This document shows positions 24,514-34,887 of a stretch of 64,000 bases of DNA, one piece after another; positions within the stretch are counted from its first letter, which is position 1, and the number at the start of each line of letters is the position of its first letter. A program made the translations under genes and the position numbers. The notes under the pieces were generated by a model. The model saw nothing but the letters and a program-made list of their open reading frames with translations, searched no databases and was not told the origin of the DNA. The stretch is from Axinella damicornis (Eukaryota; Porifera; Demospongiae; Axinellida; Axinellidae): assembly GCA_963931865.1 (NCBI GenBank), contig OZ007507.1:15868450-15932449 (forward strand), given 5' to 3'.

Positions 24514-26693
24514 CACCCACACACACACACACATGCACCCACACACACACACATACACAGACTCGTTACCGCCCTGCTGAGCTGAACGTGTGGCACAAGC
24601 TGGATTGTCCCAACATTGTCCCTCTGTATGGAGTCATGCTGGATGACAACGACCACAGCAAGTGCTTTCAGCTGATGCCGAAAATGACCAGTAAGTCAGC
24701 TCACTCATACGCAATATTTGAATGGAAATGCAATCCACTGTAAGGGGGGAGGCTTGAGTTACCTTGCATAGTATAAGACTTCAGACCTTGCTCTTTATTT
24801 GTCTCAGCGTTCTCCTATCTACAGCAGGTCTTTGCTGGCTGATAAACCCTCACCAAATTGTGTTTCTCTCATTTGCATCTTCAGCTGACTTGAGGGAGGT
24901 CCTTTGCAGATTGCACAAGAAGTGTGGCACGTTTGGTCAGTTGATTAAGGATGATCCCAAGACTTGGAAGGAGTTGGTCCAACCTAGCGTCTGCTACATC
25001 CTCCATGAGGTCTTGCTGGGACTCTGTTACCTCCATTGGAACAACACCCAGCACGGTGATCTCAAAGGTTTGTGGAATGATCTGGAATGATCCACGTTGT
25101 GTTTTCATAGGGCTAAGAATCACCAGGATGAGTGTGTGTGGTGTGCAGTATGCATGCATGCGTGTGGGTGGCAGTGGGTGTGTGTGACCGAGACTATATG
25201 CATGTGTTTGAGTGAACCACATACATGTCTTGACTTCTTCAGTACTCTGCTGACTGTGACATAGCTCGCTTGTACCACACACACACTTTTCCCCCTTCCT
25301 CACATTCACACTCACACTCCTCCTTCCCCCACACATGCACACACATGAGTAGCGAGGAATATTCTCATCAAGAAGAAGTGTACCTGTCCAGATGTCCTCC
25401 ACTGCTGCTGTCCCAGACGGTCCAAGTGTGAGGTCAAGATTGCCGACTTTGATGCTGTCCGGAAGACAGTGTACCCTTTGGTGGCCTCCGGTCTCCCTGA
25501 CATTGATACCACTGCTAAGACCCCGGAAGACATGAGAACCAAAACTGGCACAATGGGTTATAGAGCACTTGAAGTGAGTGTGCATTCTTGTGTGGGTGCT
25601 TGGTGTGTGTGTGTGTGTGCATGCACTGCTCATTTGTTTGTGTGGGTGTGTGCATGGTATGTGTGTGTGTGGCCGGTGTGTGTGCATGACTATGCATATG
25701 TATGTGTGTGCATTTCTATGTGTATAATTATGTGTTTGTGTCTCTTTTTTTTTGTGCAAGTGGTATGTGTGTGTATGTGTGTGTGGAGGTTCATGCAAGT
25801 TTGTGTCAGTGGTTAAGTCAGTGTGTGTACAACCCTGTAGCAATTCCAGCAGATAGACCAGACCCGTGCTGCTAACCACAACCTTGTACTGGCCCATAAG
25901 AAGGTGGTTGAGGGGTCGACTGCTCCAGTATATGATCTGGATGGACCGTGGTGTGATGTTTGGAGTCTGGGAGTCATTATTTTGCGGTTCTGTCTTGGGT
26001 CCCTCTCAGTGGATGATATAACTGAGGTACTGTACAAGATACATAGGAGTCCTTTATTCCCTCTTCCATTTTGTCTACTACTACATGGTACGTACAATTT
26101 TGTCTCTCCCATTCCATATACTTCCATTTCAAGAGCTCTAATTCCATTCCTATATTCCATGTGCTCCCATTCCACCTATGTTTTGCCTCTAGTGAACTTG
26201 TGGATGTGTGTGGCCAGGGATGGGGTTGCCAAAGGATGGGTGTGGTCATGGGTGGAGGGTGTGGTTAATTGAGGGGGGATGAGGTGATGGGTGTGGGGAT
26301 TGGAGGATGTGGGGTGGTCTGTGGATGCCTATGGTCAGGGATGGGAGATGGTCAAGGGATGGGAGTGGTCAGGAATGATCGATTGTAGTCAATGATGTGG
26401 GTTGGTCAAGATATAGGGTTGATCAGAGAGGGATGGTTAAATCCATTTTGCTACTCAATGGCTCTCTCTCCCACCAGGCCCGTTACCTACACCATCAAGC
26501 TCACGAGAGAGAGCTGACTCCTCAAGTCGAGGCCACCTGTGCATGTTTGAGACTCAACAATCTGCTTGCCGTGTGCCTGGACCACCATGAACTCAGTGGC
26601 TTTGGCCGCTTGGCAAAGAGCTGCCTTGTGATTGAATTCAGAAGGAGACCTACACCTGAGGAGTTGCTGAATGATGATCTCTTTGTTAGCTAA
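18814..26693 (+). CDS. Gene A: TAZ-like zinc module plus protein kinase, 10 exons
   Basis: Exons: 18814-19195, 19767-20866, 21352-21536, 21950-22556, 24028-24171, 24561-24690, 24885-25067, 25353-25573, 25850-26026, 26478-26693. All junctions are GT-AG and phases match, giving 3,345 nt (1,114 residues) without a stop. Residues 1-127 are an unrecognised domain and 128-480 an acidic Ser-rich linker. Residues 485-551 carry a TAZ-like H/C pattern: HACNGRC, C497, C525, then H538-x3-C542-x4-C547-x3-H551. Residues 556-758 are unrecognised with a conserved GGAYHDHHAVYHV segment. The kinase spans about 780-1114: GSGGNGDV loop, K805, E813, HGDLKARN (D908, N913), DFD 942-944, GYRALE, D1020, R1100. Catalytic residues are present, so activity is plausible. 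The TAZ fold is inferred from spacing. Confidence 0.8.
19569..19766. repeat. (CA)n tracts at the end of intron 1 of gene A
   Basis: Two (CA)n runs (19569-19644 and 19711-19762) flank a duplicated 66-bp segment ('taattatacacatacattca...cactcaaatc'), which is also found just upstream at 19485-19550. The second run leads straight into the tandem acceptor CAGCAG of exon 2. Confidence 0.9.
21168..21290. repeat. Poly-C followed by (CA)n in intron 2 of gene A
   Basis: About 30 C are followed by acacac-type repeats. The same poly-C tract is found at the same relative place in the other copies (29011, 47279, 58744), so it predates the duplications. Confidence 0.9.
21834..21949. repeat. (CA)n forming the exon 4 acceptor of gene A
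   Basis: A 115-bp CA repeat replaces the usual polypyrimidine tract; the AG at 21948-21949 is the 3' splice site. The matching intron of gene C has the same arrangement (49160-49189). Confidence 0.9.
22611..22796. mobile_element. MITE with CAGTCTAGC termini in intron 4 of gene A
   Basis: CAGTCTAGCCACTAGCCCCT is inverted as GGGGCTGGCCGCTAGACTG. The left flank CTGGAGAGA (22602-22610) matches CTAGAGATA (22797-22805) imperfectly here and CTGGAGAGA perfectly in the copies at 31233 and 60596, indicating a 9-bp target duplication. It is absent from the gene C intron. Confidence 0.75.
23144..23731. mobile_element. 588-bp element with 8-bp duplication in intron 4 of gene A
   Basis: CACGGGCCACAGTTACC at the left is the inverse of GGTGAACGGTGGCCCCGTG at the right (imperfect). 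Both sides carry TTGCAGCC (23136-23143 and 23732-23739). The homologous place at about 39790 has one uninterrupted 'attgcagcctgagctgacat', so the insertion is specific to gene A. The interior has an open segment on the minus strand (about 23520-23264, EEARPPTKKLCWLLWGRSLI onward) with coding-like composition that I do not recognise. Confidence 0.75.
24294..24560. repeat. (CA)n-rich end of intron 5 of gene A
   Basis: Several CA runs with CATGCA interruptions lead to the acceptor 'acatacacag' of exon 6. Gene C (50818-51092), pseudogene B (40420-40644) and the D copy keep a similar CA-rich end. Confidence 0.9.
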
Positions 26694-27060
26694 TGGAATG
26701 ATTGAATGTTGTGCACTTTGCATTGAACAAGAAGCAGACAAATCTTTTCAGGCAATTTAACCAGTATAATAGATCTTCACCAATTATATTAATGTCTCAT
26801 ATCATGCCAAACATAAACAAACCATGCAGATACATTGCTACATAATTATAGTCAGCTTTTCCTTCAAGATAGATAGATAGATAGATAGATATTTTAGACA
26901 GGAAATGTCCCTTCAGCCACCTGGCTGGTCCTCCAGGGAGTCCGCTGAAGTACAGACAACTATAGACTAAATGGGAAAAATGCTGCACGATCAGTTTATA
27001 CAAAATGCCAGATGGAAATAATTAATGATGTGATTGTTCAACTTTCCCTCCACAGCTTAA
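26694..27060. other. Intergenic gap with (ATAG)n
   Basis: This is the space between gene A and the LRAT-type exon, two genes on opposite strands that converge. An (ATAG)n run of about 28 bp lies at 26866-26893. No strong polyadenylation signal stands out. Confidence 0.5.
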
Positions 27061-27747
27061 TTAGCGTTTCTTATCACCACCAGTTAGTGCATGCAGGATG
27101 CCTACTGTAATGGCAAACCCAATGCCAATTCCGGCTGCAACACCGATACCAGTTAGCACAATTTTCGCATTGTCCCCTTGCTTGCTGATTGCTTCACCTG
27201 TTAGAGCCCAATTGACCATCGATTCACAGTTGTTGTTAAAGAGGTGGTATTCCTGTTCTCCAATCTTAGAACGAGCTCTGCGGATCGCTTTGGATGCAGG
27301 ATACACGTATGTTTCAATATTATACCTGACAACCTCTACTGTGTCACTAGTAGGGTCAAGTGTAATCTCTTCTTCGATTACTGCAGCAACTCCTTGGACA
27401 CTCGATCCACTGCCACTACTAAACATGAGACCTAAACCAGACACACCTGTTTCTTGTGCAGATTTCGGCATTGTAGCACCCTTACTTGAGTCTTCTGCTG
27501 TGTAATGGATGACAATTATGCGTGTCTTACTGACCACTTGGACAACTAGCATATGATGGCTGTAGGTTGTGCTGACTCTCCTGATGTGGTCTCCTGCATC
27601 ATAGACAACAGTAAAGGAACACAGGTCAAAGACGTGTCCAAAATTCAGAGAACAAAATTGAGAGGGCCAGGGTTGCACAACTGATTGTACACCACCGCAG
27701 TTGCTGTTGTCGCGACTATTTACCAGTATTCTGATGCCAGAACAGAG
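27061..27747 (-). CDS. LRAT-type (NlpC/P60-like) domain protein, last exon
   Basis: A 228-codon open exon starts after a 'catttgcag' acceptor (AG read on the minus strand) and ends at TAA (27063-27061). LRAT/HRASLS enzymes are thiol acyltransferases or phospholipases using a His near the N-terminus and a Cys in an NCEHF motif. Here GDHIRRVSTTYSHHMLVVQV supplies the His block and LFNNNCESMVNWALTG the NCE block with the candidate nucleophile Cys. A C-terminal hydrophobic helix (IGVAAGIGIGFAITVGILHA) ends in GGDKKR, a likely membrane anchor as in tail-anchored HRASLS proteins. There is no in-frame ATG before the acceptor, so at least one 5' exon lies further upstream on the minus strand and was not found. 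Confidence in the domain is good. Confidence 0.7.
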   Translation of the reverse strand, partial: LCSGIRILVNSRDNSNCGGVQSVVQPWPSQFCSLNFGHVFDLCSFTVVYDAGDHIRRVSTTYSHHMLVVQVVSKTRIIVIHYTAEDSSKGATMPKSAQETGVSGLGLMFSSGSGSSVQGVAAVIEEEITLDPTSDTVEVVRYNIETYVYPASKAIRRARSKIGEQEYHLFNNNCESMVNWALTGEAISKQGDNAKIVLTGIGVAAGIGIGFAITVGILHALTGGDKKR

Positions 27748-29548
27748 CTGCAAATGAGTGTACGTTAGCTATGGCAGCACAGCAAATGGTATATATTTGA
27801 GGGTTGGTATAATCCAAATCAGGTGCACGGTGCACAAGTTTTTACGAACTCCGTGGTTTTCTTGTTGCAAGCCAAGAACTATTATGCATTGTGCAAGCCT
27901 ATGCATGCCAAACGGTACACACCATACCTGGATTAAGGTCCCACAATGAGTAGATTCGCTTTGTTTTGTAATCCAGTGGCATTATTACCGAGCAGCTAGT
28001 CAGTGCATTCTCCCTCTAGTCGTTGCCCCCTCTAGGGAGAGTACCAGTGGCATGTACGATCCTGCTGGTTTCTTAAGTTCTCCTTTCTCGCCACCACGTT
28101 GGGAGTAGATTCCAGTTATGGTCCGTTGGTCCTCATAGTGCCACGCCCTCGTACGCTATAGGGACTTTCCCGGGTGATTCCCCGATTGTCAATGCCAATT
28201 ATTATCACCAGTTACGCCATAAAATTGAAATTCATGATCGCTGCAACACATACATGTCGAAGTCCGCGGAGGGGATTTTTTTTTTTTTACGTACTTTCGA
28301 CTTGGGTCCACTCTACCAACGAGGAGTTCCAACCCTGCCCTACCCTAATGAACTCATCACTGTGTGAAACCAATCCCGAGGCAATGCAGTGGAGATAACG
28401 AGACAGTGATGGAAGGGTGCAAGGTGGTGTGCAAGGCGATAAGCATCACAAACGGACGAAGCTCGAAGTTGCGATTCAAGAGGAGCAAGAAGAAGAAGAT
28501 GAGAAGATGGACTCAAATGGTATATACTCGAAGGTTACGTTTGTACTCGGAGAAGAGAGCGGTGGGTCCTGCATCTGTGCATTGGCCACTCGCCCCATGG
28601 CCATAGACCACTGGCCGTGATGACAAGGTGGAGCTGATGCTGCAGGTGCACGTGCTTGAACACGCCGCGCCTGTAATGGCAGCGCAGGTGCTTTCAGGGG
28701 GTAAGTGAGGGTTCACCAGAGCATGTTTGGAAGGGAGGGAGAACTTCCCGGAATCATCCAGGCAGTAGCTGGCTAGTCTAAGATAGGAGTCATTCCCCAA
28801 ACACTACTACTGTAGGAAGCAGTGTGTTGAAGAGAGTTCAGAGATTGCGTCCTTGCTTCTCAAGCCATTCTACATAACTCTAGTGAAAGCACAGTTATTA
28901 GTGCATGTGGTGTGATTGCAAGAGAGTAGTCTTCAGCCTGCTAAAGTAAACTTCAAGGAAGGGGATACTTATTCGGAACCTGCTGATTCCTACATCCACA
29001 CGAACACACAACCCCCCCCCCCCCCCCCAAACATACACACACACACACATATTTCACGTTGATCGATTATCCATCTCTCTGTCCCTGTCCTTGCATCCAG
29101 AATGAGTGTACCAGCCATCAGGACCTCATGCAATTTTTCCGAGAGTGTACGAGAGATGCAAGCCGTGGTGAAGTGCCTTGTCGACGGGAGTGCTTGCCCC
29201 GAGAGTGCAAAGGTGAAGGAGTATATTCGGACCCACTGCACCCATTGCGATGTGGCAGGATGCAAAGTACCACACATGGCTGGTTGATGGTAGGTGCTAT
29301 TTTTAGAAGGCATAGTGGTTTATTTTTAGAAAATGGTTTCAAAAATGTTATTTCCCTGTATTGTGGAATATCGACTTCGGTGCATAGGACAAACAACAGA
29401 TGTTTCAGAACAAAAGTTAGTGTGCCTGTGTAGCTACCCCTTTGAAGCCAGAGCTGGCATGGATTTGGGTGCTAACAAGAATAGGCTGCCATGCTGGGAA
29501 GGAGCATTAGGCCCTCTGTACTGTCCTCTCTAAGACCTGAGGTCTGGG

Positions 29549-29628
29549 TAGCCTCGTCCCCAGGCCTCCACCCAGATTTTATCTCACAGACAAAAAAATA
29601 TCTGGGCGGAGGCCTGGGAATGAGGCTA
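29549..29628. mobile_element. 80-bp TAGCCTCG-type MITE, 9-bp duplication
   Basis: TAGCCTCGTCCCCAGGCCTC and its inverse ending GGAATGAGGCTA enclose a short loop. AGGTCTGGG flanks both sides exactly (29540-29548, 29629-29637). Genes A (about 21800) and C (about 48895) have the empty site; the D copy (59306-59390) has the same insertion. Confidence 0.9.
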
Positions 29629-29656
29629 AGGTCTGGGAGTACGTTGGGTTTGTTGA

Positions 29657-29931
29657 TGCACACACACACACTCACATCACACACACTCACATCACACACA
29701 CTCACATCACACACACACACACACTCACATCACACACACTCACATCACACACACACACACACACACACCACACACACACCACACAACACACATGCACACA
29801 CACACCACACACACACACACACACCACACACACCACACACACTCACATCACACACACGCATGCACACACACACCACACACACACACCACACACACACACC
29901 ACACACACTCCACACACACCACACACACACT

Positions 29932-29981
<50 letters not shown>

Positions 29982-30009
29982 ACATTCGCACACACACACA
30001 TGCACACAG
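29657..30009. repeat. Compound CA repeat before B exon 4
   Basis: CA runs are mixed with CTCACATCACACACA units over about 350 bp, at the same relative place as the exon-4 acceptor CA tract of gene A. Confidence 0.9.
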
Positions 30010-30623
30010 TTCTCCACCGAAGCCTGTGCCACCTTGGATGAAAACACTGCCTGTTGGTTCAATTTCATATGATCTGGAACCAGCCTTCATGTCAACCTCC
30101 CCCGATGTGGGTCTAGCCGATCTGAACCCCATTTCCAATCTGACAGTACTGAATAGCCACCTCAGTCGACCCACCCTCAAAACCTCCCACCCTCCACACC
30201 CCTCACAACCCTCACAACCTCAATCCTCAGAATCAGCAACTTGTCAACTTTGGTACCCCGGCATTACGTTCATCTGGGCCAGCAGAGTACTTTCAGGCAA
30301 CCCTGTGCGCACCCAGTGGTGGCAACGAATGACGACTTCATAGATGGTTGCATGGGAACAGTTTAAGGGTGGAGCGTACCGTGATCACCACGCAGTGTAC
30401 CACGTGACTAACAGGTGCTGGACAACGACTGGAATGGGAGTGTACCTTGAGCCGGACATGGTGGCAAGCGCAAGGCTCCATCTGGCGCTCGATCGTAGCC
30501 TCAATCTACCGGATGTTGGGAAGTCAGGATTCCCAAAGAACCTGTATGCTTCTTACCATGCGTGGTACATACTGCCATGTGTACCCTGATGCAGCAGCCA
30601 GGTATGGAGTCATGCAGTAACCT

Positions 30624-31008
30624 TAGCCTCGTACCCAGGCCCCCACGCGGAACGCGGAAGTGGGCCTGGTGACACTTGGCAAAATTCCCGTATGTGCACA
30701 GTCAGCATAACTGCGTAAGCGATTACATTCCTTACTTGGATGCATTCGAAATCACGCGGAAGGTGATGGCTAAGTAGAAAGTCCTTGCCAAGGAGCGACT
30801 AGAGGTGAGTCTTGAAGGCTTGAACAGCAGTTTTATCAAACGGCTACACTTTTCATGGGGTAAAGAATGTAATTACTACGCAATAATTGGTAATGGATGA
30901 ACATGATTTGCCTACCCGAAATCAAGACTGCTGAGCTCAGCACATACGGGAATTTTGCCAAGTGTCACCAGGACCACTTCAGTCCGTGTGGGCCTGGGAA
31001 CGAGGCTA
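30624..31008. mobile_element. 385-bp TAGCCTCG-type MITE, 9-bp duplication
   Basis: The ends TAGCCTCGTACCCAGGCC / GGCCTGGGAACGAGGCTA are followed inwards by a second inverted block, ACACTTGGCAAAATTCCCGT and its inverse. CAGTAACCT flanks both sides exactly (30615-30623, 31009-31017). Gene A has the empty 'atgcagtaacctcatgtc' at 22569. The same insertion is present in copy D (59972-60362). Confidence 0.9.
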
Positions 31009-31041
31009 CAGTAACCTCATATCTTAATCTGTTCTGGTAAA

Positions 31042-31233
31042 CAGTCTAGCTGCTAGCCCCTCTCAGCCCGGCCGGTCATGCGCGCTAGCGGCAAAGCTGT
31101 GCTCGGAAGACTGAGCTCTCCACCTTCCATGCGTGGCTTCACCGCACACATGCGTGATTTCCCCGCACACACGTGTGACTTCACTGCACACGTTCGTGAA
31201 TGGCCGGGCGGAGAAGGACTGGTGGCTAGACTG
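31042..31233. mobile_element. CAGTCTAGC-type MITE in copy B
   Basis: This is the same element and place as 22611-22796 in gene A, here with the right 9-bp flank CTGGAGAGA intact and the left flank deleted. It was inherited by duplication. Confidence 0.7.
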
Positions 31234-31425
31234 CTGGAGAGACAGACATATCACCTCCAGATGTGTTGACTTATGGACGTTTGTGTTAGTCAAACATTGT
31301 TGACTCAGAGCATACTGATGCAAGTGTGTCCAGCTCCTCCAAGATGAGGTGCTGAACAGAACTTGTTGCGTGGGAGGAAATATTGATGAGTCAGCTGCTA
31401 CATTGTTTGCTGGCATTCCTTTCAA

Positions 31426-31966
31426 CAACTAGAGGTGTTCATAGAACACATACCCCGCGCTGAACGTCTACAGGCCAGGATGCATGCAGTGCAGCTACAA
31501 TCGATATGACATCTCTGCCGATGCTCATTGAACAGGGCGGCTATCTGTGTTCGTGTATGGCCATATCCAAGTGTGAGAGTGTTGCTTACCGTATATAATA
31601 TTGTGAAGCTGGAGAGGTGGGGCCAAATGTTACGAATAATAGGAAATAGCTGGAAAAACAGCCGAAACAATAGCCCTGATGTCTGTGAAGTACATAGATC
31701 GTGAAGCGGTCATCTCGACTCTGAGGTCACGAAGAGGTGGAGCCAATGTTATGAAAAGTAGGAAATAGCCGAAATGCAGCGAAATGGAGCGCCTTGACTT
31801 CAGTCAGGTACACATAGAGCAGTTTTTTTTTGCTTTTGCTGTTGTTTGATTCCATTTCGATGGTTTATGAGGGTCTACGTGGCGAGATTTCAATTTATTT
31901 CGCCTGACAGACAGACGACAGACAAAACCGATTGCTTAACCCCGCTTTGCGCATGCGCACGTGGGG
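31426..31966. mobile_element. CTAGAGGTGTTCATAGAAC repeat element
   Basis: One of four copies (also 39037-39645, 60773-61392 and inverted at 47596-48279). It begins CTAGAGGTGTTCATAGAAC and ends at 'gcgcatgcgcacgtgggg'. The copy in gene C shows a 3-bp TTA duplication. The others mark junctions between duplicated blocks. Confidence 0.7.
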
Positions 31967-31967
31967 T

Positions 31968-32278
31968 AATTAAGGAAGCCCTGATGCTGACTTCTGGCGA
32001 TGAAGCCAGTGAAAGACTTGGGCCGAGTCGTGCACATGGCTGTAACAAGGCTGGATGTTTGGCAAAGGGGATACTCTGTTTGGCATAACGAAGCACAGAT
32101 CGAACTTCCTCCCCATTCGCGACTGCTTTTCGTGATCCAAAAGCGGTAAGCTTTGCCCAATCGTCAATGTCAGCACTGCAGACCCGCTACTCGCCTTCGC
32201 GCGATCCACTCGAACTCGCAGTCGTGCCATTGCCGCCTTATGGACCTCGCTAGTAGCATTGTCAAGCACATTGCTCAC
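31968..32278 (-). pseudogene. hAT-transposase-derived (ZNF862-like) fragment
   Basis: The minus strand reads RKFDLCFVMAKQSIPFAKHP when one frameshift is allowed, followed by PALLQ and, further on, DSAQVFTGFIARSQH. This is the typical N-terminal region of the ZNF862/KIAA1586 group of proteins derived from hAT transposases. Frameshifts are needed after LCFVM and near SAQVF, so it is a decayed fragment. The same fragment lies at 61805-62150. Both copies abut a truncated PA exon. Confidence 0.45.
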
Positions 32279-32282
32279 TTCG

Positions 32283-32722
32283 TGGTATTGCGAGGAAACT
32301 GCACGTTCTATACAAAGGCTGTGACTGCTCAGTCAGCCAATGCCACTTTCCTCGTCGTGATCTACAATGAACTGGTGAGTGTTCACAACATGTGTGGCAG
32401 TAGCCTCGTTCCCAGGCCTCCCATGTGGCCTGGGAACGAGCCTTGGGGGCCGTCAGTGACCACTGTATTATATACGCAAACTGTAAGTGTATTTCTTTAC
32501 TTAAGCACAAGTGGCACACATTCTCTGGTAGTGTGATAATCGCTAATCTGTATGTATTTAGTTCAGCACTGCTCTACTGGTTCCAGAATACACTTGCAGT
32601 AATTACCATGTGACCTACCTTGCTACTCCTCAGGACATTGCTCTGAAGGTGGAGACAATGAGTCCACTACAATCACTATCCCTGTGGTCCTCACCTCAAA
32701 CACAAGTGGGGAAGCCATCTTG
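32283..32722 (+). pseudogene. SPPL2-like PA-domain fragment, copy 1
   Basis: SPPL2 proteins are intramembrane aspartyl proteases with a luminal protease-associated (PA) domain. This fragment has the 3' part of the PA exon (32283-32374; VLRGNCTFYTKAVTAQSANA) and the next exon (32634-32722; STTITIPVVLTSNTSGEAIL). The first part of the PA exon is replaced by the hAT-like fragment, and the second exon is shifted by a lost base (GCTCTGAAGG against GCTCCTGAAAG). No membrane segments follow. Confidence 0.65.
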
Positions 32723-32782
32723 GTATGTTCTGGTAATAGAGCCAGTTCAACTGTCTGTCAGACAACCCACCCTCAAGGTTTG

Positions 32783-32786
<4 letters not shown>

Positions 32787-32817
<31 letters not shown>

Positions 32818-33245
32818 ACTCCCTCCTTGCACCCTTCCTCCTTGCATCCCTCCTCCTTGCTCACCTCCTTCCTCCTTGCACCGCAACCCTCCTCCTTGCT
32901 CCCCTCCTTCCTCCTTGCACCCCTCCTCCTTGCTCCCCTCCTTCCTCCTTGCACCCCTCCTTCCTCCTTGCACCACACCCCTCCTCCTTGCCCCCCTCCT
33001 TCCTCCTAGCACCCCTCCTTCCTTGCACCGCACCCCTCCTCCTTGCTCCCCTCCTTCCTCCTTGCACCACACCCCTCCTCCTTGCTCCCCTCCTTCCTCC
33101 TTGCACCGCACCCCTCCTCCTTGCTCCCCTCCTTCCTCCTTGCTCCCCTCCCTCCTTGCTCCCCTCCTTCCTCCTTGCACCCCTCTCCCTCCCTCCTTGC
33201 ACCGCACCCCTCCTCCGTCCTGCACCCTCTCCCTCCTTGCATCCT
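32787..33245. repeat. Poly-C plus CTCCTTGCACCCCTCCTTC minisatellite
   Basis: About 30 C are followed by tandem units mixing 'ctccttgcacc', 'gcacccctcctccttgct' and 'cccctccttc'. Long Pro/Leu/Ser readings on the plus strand and Gly/Glu/Arg readings on the minus strand are repeat artefacts. A shorter version lies at 62686-63003. Confidence 0.9.
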
Positions 33246-33327
33246 TCCTCAGGCGTGGTGATGGTACAACCATGCAAATAAGCTATCCGAGCAGAAATTC
33301 AGTTATCTGTCCTGCTCTCCCACACAG

Positions 33328-33544
33328 ATGATGACTCCGACTCTGAGGCCCGAAAGGAGTGACAGAATTCGTGCAATGTAGTATGGGAGGTGAGACTGCT
33401 CTGTTGCCTTGGCTATCACAGACTTTCCTGCAGTAATCTGCCATTGCACGAATTCTGTGTAGGGCAAAGTCCAGGACCACTGCTTCCAGGACTGGAAGAT
33501 AAAGGGGTTCCCCACAGACAGCCTAGCTCGGGAGCACCCGAAGC
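33328..33544 (+). pseudogene. PRPF3-like terminal exons, copy 1 (broken)
   Basis: Exon 33328-33389 reads DDDSDSEARKE and then hits TGA before CNVVWE. Exon 33463-33544 reads GKVQDHCFQDWKIKGFPTDS then LAREHPKR and is cut off by a hairpin (TTCACTTGACTGCAG and its inverse). Both match the intact pair at 63082-63367, so this copy is dead. Confidence 0.75.
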
Positions 33545-33975
33545 GTTCACTTGACTGCAGGTCACGGCTGCAGTCAAGTGAACGGGTTGCGAGACTGGTA
33601 CTGAAGTGGAAACGCAGAAGTGGGCCTGGTGACAGTTGGCAAAATTCCCGTATGTGCTGAGCTCAGCAGTCTTGATTTCGGGTAGGCGAATCACGTTCGT
33701 CCATTGCCAATTATTGCGTAGTAATTACATTCTTTATCCTGTGAAAGTGTATATAGCTGTTTGATAAAACCGCTGTTCTAGCCTTCAAGACTCACCTCTG
33801 GTCGCTCCTTGGCAAGGACGTTCTACTTAGCCATCACCAACAGCTACCTTTCGCGTGATTTCGAATGCATCCAAATTAATCGCTAATGCAGTTATGCTGA
33901 CTGTGCACGTATGGGAATTTGCAAAGTGTCACCAGGCCCTCATCCGCATTCCGCATGTGGGCCTGCGTATGAGTC
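33545..33975. mobile_element. Hairpin plus degraded MITE replacing the PRPF3 3' end
   Basis: A 40-bp palindrome (CGTTCACTTGACTGCAG ... CTGCAGTCAAGTGAACG) is followed at about 33605 by an inverted, degraded copy of the 385-bp MITE at 30624 ('cctggtgacagttggcaaaa' to 'caaagtgtcaccaggccc'). Confidence 0.65.
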
Positions 33976-34793
33976 TAGGTTGAAGCCCTTATACAATCAA
34001 TGTTTGCCATAGCTATCCGGTATTGTCTAGACCCCTCCCTCCCCAGTCACACTTTACCCCTTGGAACACTTGGGCAGTGTCAGTGGCCTCAGGCTTGCCC
34101 TGGACCAATTAGCAATGCAATCAGTTCCAAGTGGTCTTGTAAGGGCTCTAAGAAGCACTAAAAGTGCAAACCCATGTCCACCCTGCTTGCAATTAAGCCG
34201 AATTGCACTGCCAACAATGGGCCTATGAACCACAATTGGTCACTGGGAATAGACTTAGAAGAGAACGTTGCACTCGGTATGTGAATGAAATTTGAAGCTG
34301 AGGATTGTGCCATTGTTGGCAGCATAAATATAAATCTCGGTCACATTTTGTCAAAAATCACGGTCGGCCAAAGGCTATAATATAATAATCCATGGATTGT
34401 TGTGATAAATTCAACCGACAGCAAAATGGACATCATTGGAATGCTCCATTCATGCTGATCACAAGTGTGCTAATCCCAGCTTCGTATCTCACTCCTAGCT
34501 CTCCTAGTTCAAGACACCTAGCATATTAGGCACCAATTGAATGCTGAGCTGGTGTGAACTACATTGACCGCTCTGATCTGCCTCTCTCCCAGGCTGGCGG
34601 TTCTGCTGAGGGGTAGTCATCAACTCCTGACCGTTTGCAGTAGCAGATTTGAAGAGATCTGTGATCATATCATCCAGCAACTGACACCACAAACTTCAAT
34701 CATGCATATATCACATGACTACCACTACATAAATGTTTGGGTCAACCATATATGGTGATAACTTTGGGTGCATGATGAAAGGTGATTCAAGTG
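33976..34793. other. Intergenic stretch, no gene supported
   Basis: 'actgccaacaatgg' (about 34208) and 'ccattgttggcag' (about 34310) form a distant inverted pair, but no element ends are visible. Confidence 0.4.
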
Positions 34794-34802
34794 GATGGTC
34801 AC

Positions 34803-34887
34803 TAGCCTCGTTCCCAGGCTCCTCCCCCTGCGCACGCCGTAGTTTACTTCACCGCACGCACAGAGGGGGAGCCTGGGAACGAGGCTA
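34803..34887. mobile_element. 85-bp TAGCCTCG-type MITE, perfect 9-bp duplication
   Basis: TAGCCTCGTTCCCAGGCTCC faces GGAGCCTGGGAACGAGGCTA with about 40 bases of loop. GATGGTCAC flanks both sides exactly (34794-34802 and 34888-34896). This is the cleanest single demonstration of the family's 9-bp target duplication. Confidence 0.95.

Larger units (their letters stand above)
28318..30601 (+). pseudogene. Copy B, front half: exons 2 (part), 3 and 4
   Basis: This matches gene A exons 2-4: the end of exon 2 (28318-28700), exon 3 (29101-29289) and exon 4 (30010-30601). Exon 2 begins abruptly after an unrelated A/T-rich junction, contains stops (for example after TNPEAMQWR) and has lost its acidic tail. 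Exon 3 has a frameshift after HQDL that destroys the zinc-binding frame. Exon 4 has frameshifts after SHL and in the Asn/Asp stretch. The poly-C and CA tracts of the parent introns are retained. The kinase half is missing here; related exons lie 10 kb downstream at 40148. Confidence 0.8.

Noticed and set aside
32610..33331. Open frames of over 200 codons rich in Pro/Leu/Ser and, opposite, Gly/Glu/Arg
   Set aside because: These are products of the poly-C tract and the CTCCTTGCACC minisatellite, with the same peptides in several frames.
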